Assembly (NCBI GenBank): GCA_002929055.1
Contig: PERY01000001.1
Span: 24,855 to 88,854, forward strand
Source of the DNA: Methylocystis sp.
GTDB lineage: Bacteria > Pseudomonadota > Alphaproteobacteria > Rhizobiales > Beijerinckiaceae
Direction: 5' to 3'
DNA length: 64,000 bases
Under the pieces are notes generated by a model that was given only the letters and a program-made list of their open reading frames with translations, was not told the DNA's origin and did no database searches. The position numbers and the translations under genes are program-made. This document shows, piece by piece, positions 60,184-64,000 of the stretch (position 1 is its first letter; every line of letters starts with the position of its first letter).

Positions 60184-60870
60184 CTACACGGCGCGCGTGG
60201 CGACGAGCTTCCAATTGGGGTCCGAGGCGCGCGGATCGCGCGCGAAGGTCCAAAGCTCCTCCACCGGAAGGGTGTTTCCGCCCTCGATCGTCTCGCCCGC
60301 CTTGTCCTTGCGGATGTTGATCAGGCGAACGGCGAAACGCACGGTGACTTCATTGAGGCGCGGCGCAGCGCTGGCGGCCTCCACCAGCGCGGAATCAATG
60401 GACACGATGGCCGTCTCGACCGTATCGCCGGCGGCCTCGCGGCGGGCGATCTCGCCGGCGAAGCCGTCGAAGACCTCCTTGGCGAGAAGCGGGCGGAGCG
60501 TGTCCCGATCTCCCTTCGCGAAGGCGCCGACGATCATCTCATAGGCGCGGCGGGCGCCATCCAGAAAGGCGGAGCCGTCGAAGCGCGGGTCGGCGGCGGC
60601 GATGGCGTCGAGCCCCGCCGCGGCGGCGCCGCTTTTGTCGACCACGCCCTTCCAGCGGTCCTCGGGACGCGCGGCGGGCGTCTCGTCCAGCGGCGGCGCG
60701 CCGGGCAGCGGCGCGGGCCCCAGGGGCGCGCGGCGCGGTTGGAACTGCGCGGGGGGCGCGTCGCGATCCACGCGCACGCCCAGCACCGAACGCAGTTTCC
60801 ACACCACGAAGATGGCGAGCGCCGCGAAGACGATAAGCGACGGGTCGAAGGCTTCGCCGGTCGGCGACAT
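60184..60870 (-). CDS. Tim44-domain inner-membrane protein (TimA-like)
   Basis: 228 residues: one N-terminal membrane helix (PSLIVFAALAIFVVWKL), a Pro-rich linker and a Tim44-like domain (ADPRFDGSAFLDGARRAYEMIVGAFAKGD, LRPLLAKEVFDGFAGEI, then the sheet half with EVTVRFAVRLINIR and EELWTFARDP). It is a bacterial relative of the mitochondrial import component. In Alphaproteobacteria it is typically encoded between fxsA/secB and mltA/smr, as here, and it is thought to act in membrane protein handling. Confidence 0.9.
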   Translation of the reverse strand: MSPTGEAFDPSLIVFAALAIFVVWKLRSVLGVRVDRDAPPAQFQPRRAPLGPAPLPGAPPLDETPAARPEDRWKGVVDKSGAAAAGLDAIAAADPRFDGSAFLDGARRAYEMIVGAFAKGDRDTLRPLLAKEVFDGFAGEIARREAAGDTVETAIVSIDSALVEAASAAPRLNEVTVRFAVRLINIRKDKAGETIEGGNTLPVEELWTFARDPRASDPNWKLVATRAV

Positions 60871-60998
60871 TGATCACTCCCGTATTCTTCTCTTGTCGGC
60901 TAACATGTCGCGGCTCACATGTCACGAATCAAGGGTCGCGCGGATCGCCGCAGACTTTGGGGTCGACTGGCCTTTGCGAGCGCGGGAGAGTTCACGCC

Positions 60999-61472
60999 GT
61001 GACCGACAGGACGAAGCTCATCGGCCTTGCGCTGGGCTTGTGGCTGGCGCTGGAGATTGTGGCGTTCGCCTTTGTCCTGCGCTCGGTCGGGCTCCTCGCC
61101 GCGATCGCGCTCGGTCTCGGGACCACGGCGCTCGGCCTTGCGGATGTGAAGCGGCTTCTGAGCGTCTGGCGCGAAAGGGGGAATGTGAAGCGCGACGGAG
61201 CCATGCTCGACGGGGCGATGCAGGCGCTCGCCTCCTTTCTACTCATTCTCCCCGGCTTCGCGTCGGATGTGGCGGGGCTGGCCCTGAAATCCCCCTCGGT
61301 GCGCACGGCGCTTGCCGCGCGCATCCGCGCGCGCGGCAAGGCGCCCGAAAAGTCGGGGGGGCCGCAGACCATCGACCTTGCGCCGCATGAATGGAAACAT
61401 CTGACGCCGGGCGGGCGCCCCAGGCGCAAGCGCAAGAAGAGCGACGGGCTCGATGCGCCCCGCCCGCAATAG
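60999..61472 (+). CDS. fxsA: FxsA-family membrane protein
   Basis: 157 residues: three hydrophobic segments ([37 protein letters not shown] and [20 protein letters not shown]) and a basic cytosolic tail ([11 protein letters not shown]). FILLPGF-like [11 protein letters not shown] is the FxsA signature. FxsA alleviates phage T7 exclusion in E. coli; its normal role is unclear. The start is GTG at 60999; the longer frame upstream lies in the promoter region. Divergent from the Tim44-like gene. Confidence 0.88.
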   Translation: MTDRTKLIGLALGLWLALEIVAFAFVLRSVGLLAAIALGLGTTALGLADVKRLLSVWRERGNVKRDGAMLDGAMQALASFLLILPGFASDVAGLALKSPSVRTALAARIRARGKAPEKSGGPQTIDLAPHEWKHLTPGGRPRRKRKKSDGLDAPRPQ

Positions 61473-61554
61473 GCCCGAGCCTTGTTCCGCGCTGGGAGAC
61501 GTGTTAGGCGGGCGCGACTTCTCGCCATCAGGCGGCACGGCTGGAGATTTCGAC

Positions 61555-62043
61555 ATGACGGACACGAATGGTAGCGGCGCCAATGGCGGACAGGGCGGCG
61601 CTCCGGCCCTCAACGCGCTCGTCCAGTATCTGAAGGATTTCTCCTTCGAGAATCCGAACGCGCCGAATTCGCTCGGCCCGCAGGAGACGCAGCCGAACAT
61701 CTCCATTCAGGTCAATGTCAACGCCAAGCAGCTCGCGCCGGCGGATTTCGAGGTGACCCTGACGCTCGACGCCTCGGCCGGCGAAGGCGCGGGCCTGCTG
61801 TTCAAGCTCGACCTCGAATATGGCGGCGTCTTCCGCCTCGTCAACATTCCGCAGGACCAGATCCATCCCATCGTGATGATCGAATGCCCGCGCCTGCTTT
61901 TCCCCTTCGTGCGCCAGATCGTGGCGGACGCGACGCGCGACGGCGGCTTCCCGCCGCTCTACATCGACCCGATCGATTTCGTCGCGCTCTATCAGCAGAA
62001 GGCGGCCGAGGCCGCGGCCCAGCCGGGAACGGCGAACGCCTGA
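61555..62043 (+). CDS. secB: Protein-export chaperone SecB
   Basis: 162 residues, tetramer-forming export chaperone delivering preproteins to Sec[67 protein letters not shown] and [17 protein letters not shown] are family markers. ATG 61555 (MTDTNGSG) begins it. It follows fxsA with 82 bp and is convergent with dnaQ. Confidence 0.96.
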   Translation: MTDTNGSGANGGQGGAPALNALVQYLKDFSFENPNAPNSLGPQETQPNISIQVNVNAKQLAPADFEVTLTLDASAGEGAGLLFKLDLEYGGVFRLVNIPQDQIHPIVMIECPRLLFPFVRQIVADATRDGGFPPLYIDPIDFVALYQQKAAEAAAQPGTANA

Positions 62044-62065
62044 TCGGGCTTCCCCTAAAGATTCT

Positions 62066-62794
62066 TCAGGCGGCGGAGGGCGGTTGCTCTCCGCTTTCCT
62101 GTTTCCGGGGCTGGTATCTGTCCCAGAGCGGCGCTTTTGACAGGCCTGTGATAAAGGCGCGATGCGCCTCCTCCTCCTGGGCCGTCAGACGGCTTGCGAG
62201 CGGCTCCGGCCGCGCGCGCAAGAGGTCGCCGGTCTGCGCGCCGCGGCGGGAGACGCTGACCGTCGCAAGAGACAGCGCCGCCTGGCGGCCGCCGCGCAGC
62301 TCCGCATAGACTTCCGCGAGAAGCCCCGCGTCGAGCAGCGCGCCATGCTTGTCGCGGCGCGAAAGGTCGACGCCATAGCGCTGGCAGAGCGCATCGAGCG
62401 AAGCCGGGCTCCCCGGATGCAGCCGGCGCGCCATGGCGAGCGTGTCGATGATGCGCGCGGGCGAAAGCGGGGGAAGCTTCTGCAGCGCGAATTCGGCGTT
62501 GAGGAAGCGAACGTCGAATTCGGCGTTATGCGCGACGAGCGGCGAATCCTCGATGAAGTCGATGAACTCCCCGACGATCTCCGCGAATTTTTTGTGCTGC
62601 GAAAGAAACTCCCGCGAGAGTCCGTGGACGCGGAAAGCCTCCTCCGGCATGTCGCGCTCGGGATCGACGTAGACGTGGAAGACGCGGCCGCTCGGGATGA
62701 GATTGAGGATTTCGACGGCGCCGATCTCGACGACGCGGTCGCCCTTGGCCGGATCGAGGCCGGTGGTCTCGGTGTCGAAAACGATTTCGCGCAT
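62066..62794 (-). CDS. dnaQ: DNA polymerase III epsilon subunit (proofreading exonuclease)
   Basis: 242 residues of DEDDh type: VFDTETTGLDPAKGDRVVEIGA (exo I), LVAHNAEFDVRFLNAEF (exo II), and KHGALLDAGLLAEVYAEL (exo III, His and Asp). It removes misincorporated bases in the replicase. The ATG at 62794 shares its A with the coaE stop (TGATG), so they are coupled, the usual alphaproteobacterial maf-coaE-dnaQ order. Confidence 0.96.
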   Translation of the reverse strand: MREIVFDTETTGLDPAKGDRVVEIGAVEILNLIPSGRVFHVYVDPERDMPEEAFRVHGLSREFLSQHKKFAEIVGEFIDFIEDSPLVAHNAEFDVRFLNAEFALQKLPPLSPARIIDTLAMARRLHPGSPASLDALCQRYGVDLSRRDKHGALLDAGLLAEVYAELRGGRQAALSLATVSVSRRGAQTGDLLRARPEPLASRLTAQEEEAHRAFITGLSKAPLWDRYQPRKQESGEQPPSAA

Positions 62795-63381
62795 CAATCT
62801 CTCGCGTTCAAAGCCCGCAGAATTTCCTGAACCTCGGCGCGCGCCGCCTCGAGGCCCTTTTCCGTATGAACGACGAAATCGGCGCGGGCGCGCTTCTCTT
62901 CGTCCGGAACCTGCTTGGCGAGAATGGCTGCAAATTTCTCTTCGGTCATGCCCGGGCGGGCGAGAACGCGCGCCTTTTGCACATCTTCCGGCGCCGAGAC
63001 GACGACGATGGCGTCGACGGTCTTGTCCGCGCCCGTCTCGAAGAGGAGCGGCACGTCATAGACGACAATGCGCGCGCCCTTCTCCTCCTGTTCCTTCAGG
63101 AAGGCGTCGCGCGCCGCCCAGACGAGCGGATGGACGATGTCCTCGAGCCTTTTGAGCGCCGCGGGATCTCCCAGCACACGTTCGGCGAGCCTGCCCCGAT
63201 CGATCGCGCCATTGACCGCAACGCCGGGAAAGGCCGCCTCGATCGGCGTCACCGCCGCGCCGCGATAGAGATCATGGACGATCTGGTCGCTATCGAGCAC
63301 GGGCGCGCCTGCCTCGCGGAACATCTGGGCGGTCGTCGACTTGCCCATGCCGATGGAGCCGGTGAGGCCGATGCGGATCAT
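62794..63381 (-). CDS. coaE: Dephospho-CoA kinase
   Basis: Last step of CoA synthesis. About 195 residues: P-loop [38 protein letters not shown] and [14 protein letters not shown], then [28 protein letters not shown] 63381 (MIRIGLTG) is the usual family start; the in-frame GTG at 63393, overlapping the maf stop as GTGA, would add four residues and is a real alternative. Confidence 0.95.
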   Translation of the reverse strand: MIRIGLTGSIGMGKSTTAQMFREAGAPVLDSDQIVHDLYRGAAVTPIEAAFPGVAVNGAIDRGRLAERVLGDPAALKRLEDIVHPLVWAARDAFLKEQEEKGARIVVYDVPLLFETGADKTVDAIVVVSAPEDVQKARVLARPGMTEEKFAAILAKQVPDEEKRARADFVVHTEKGLEAARAEVQEILRALNARD

Positions 63382-63389
63382 TTTCCCGC

Positions 63390-64000
63390 TCACGAGATCA
63401 GCGCTCCCTCGCGGCGCAGCGCATCCAGCAACGGAAGGATCGGCAGGCCCATGATCGTCCAGTGGTCGCCGGACACCTGCGAAAAGAGCTGCGCGCCGAG
63501 CCCCTCCACCTGATAGGCGCCGGCGCTTGTGAGCGCGGTCTCGCCCATTGCGGCGAGATAGGCGGCGATGAAGGCTTCGCTCAGGGGCCGCATCGTCAGA
63601 TCGGCGGGCATGACGGCCTCGAAGAGAACCGATCCGTCCCGCACCAGCGCCATCGCCGAGTGGAGCCGATGGCCCCGGCCGGAAAGAAAACGCAACAGCT
63701 CCGCGGCTTTCTCCGTATTCTCCGGCTTGCCGAAGATGCGCCCCTCGCAGCTTGCGACCTGATCCGCCCCGAGAACGAGACGTCCGGGCGCCAGCTTTGA
63801 AACGACGCCGGCCTTCGCCCGCGCAAGGGCCAAAGCGATGTCATCAGCGCCCACAGCGCCGAGGCCCGTTTCGATCGCCCGCTCGTCGACATCGGCAGGA
63901 CGCGTTTCGAAAGGGATCCCGGCCTGGAGCAGCACCTGCCGCCGGCCGGCGCTTTTCGAGGCGAGAATCAGCGGCGCGCCGGCGCGCCAGAAAGGAGAGG
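63390..64000 (-). CDS. maf: Maf-like nucleotide pyrophosphatase (partial, 5' end outside window)
   Basis: The frame is open at base 64000; the visible part begins with [20 protein letters not shown], the Maf N-terminal S-x-S-x2-RR region, followed by [28 protein letters not shown] (catalytic Asp region) and FSGRGHRL-like [16 protein letters not shown]. Maf proteins hydrolyse non-canonical nucleotides. Only a few N-terminal residues should be missing. It overlaps coaE at its stop. Confidence 0.92.
   Translation of the reverse strand, partial: SPFWRAGAPLILASKSAGRRQVLLQAGIPFETRPADVDERAIETGLGAVGADDIALALARAKAGVVSKLAPGRLVLGADQVASCEGRIFGKPENTEKAAELLRFLSGRGHRLHSAMALVRDGSVLFEAVMPADLTMRPLSEAFIAAYLAAMGETALTSAGAYQVEGLGAQLFSQVSGDHWTIMGLPILPLLDALRREGALIS

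Noticed and set aside
1..64000. Insertion sequence, integron, prophage or tRNA-associated island boundaries
   Set aside because: I found no transposase, integrase, tRNA gene or flanking direct repeats; the sulfur island has the same composition as its surroundings.

Overview
The window is chromosomal DNA of a GC-rich alphaproteobacterium, most likely of the order Hyphomicrobiales (Rhizobiales). This rests on an ExoR-like regulator, a C4-pathway 5-aminolevulinate synthase (hemA), a Mic60/mitofilin-like gene beside hemY, a Tim44-domain protein, a malic enzyme fused to a phosphotransacetylase-like domain, and an ArsR-methyltransferase regulator overlapping metF. A methylotrophic or methanotrophic relative (Methylocystaceae/Beijerinckiaceae) would fit, but no methane or methanol oxidation gene is present to prove it. 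No rRNA, tRNA, CRISPR array, insertion sequence or prophage was recognised.

Layout. 0-2 kb: metF (cut by the window edge) behind a SahR-like ArsR-methyltransferase regulator with a perfect operator-like dyad. 2.1-2.4 kb: non-coding, with stacked inverted repeats and a strong terminator (possible sRNA). 2.4-7 kb: a CoA-transferase, an AT-rich orphan gene, queD/queE for queuosine and a cytochrome c. 7-7.9 kb: exoR-like. 7.9-24.3 kb: a sulfide/reactive-sulfur island, described below, with exonuclease III embedded. 24.3-30 kb: a clade-D-type beta-carbonic anhydrase relative, a degenerate fluoroacetate-dehalogenase-like hydrolase, a patatin, tadA, rluB and rsmD. 30-36.5 kb: mutS, an operon of two 24-residue membrane peptides around a larger membrane protein, and maeB. 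36.8-43 kb: hemA, an M20 peptidase, a 3-hydroxyacyl-CoA dehydrogenase and etfBA. 43-55 kb: rhomboid protease, flippase, a REP-like inverted repeat, ileS, a cdsA-plsC-CDP-alcohol transferase cluster, ribF, maoC, a HAD phosphatase and a second beta-carbonic anhydrase. 54.8-64 kb: a CitE-like lyase, mic60, hemY, smr, mltA, Tim44-like, fxsA, secB, dnaQ, coaE and maf (cut by the edge).

The sulfur island is the most interesting part. An ArsR-family repressor (18420-18785) has the two cysteines, 66 residues apart, of the persulfide sensors BigR/SqrR. The same operator-like motif, roughly ATTC-N8-TAAT, lies at five promoters: persulfide dioxygenase and a TauE/SafE exporter (divergent), sulfide:quinone oxidoreductase (SQR), bigR itself, a miniature HiPIP, and an RND efflux operon ending in an AhpD-like protein and a rhodanese. 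Downstream of SQR on the same strand lies a complete cytochrome bd gene set (cydP-A-B-X), then a DUF2892 protein, an HMA-TauE-cupredoxin-LysM fusion and a cytochrome c'. The inferred scheme is: sulfide is oxidised by SQR to persulfide, electrons go through quinol to cytochrome bd (an oxidase type known to tolerate sulfide), persulfide dioxygenase and rhodanese process the sulfane sulfur, TauE exports sulfite, and BigR switches the set on when persulfides form.
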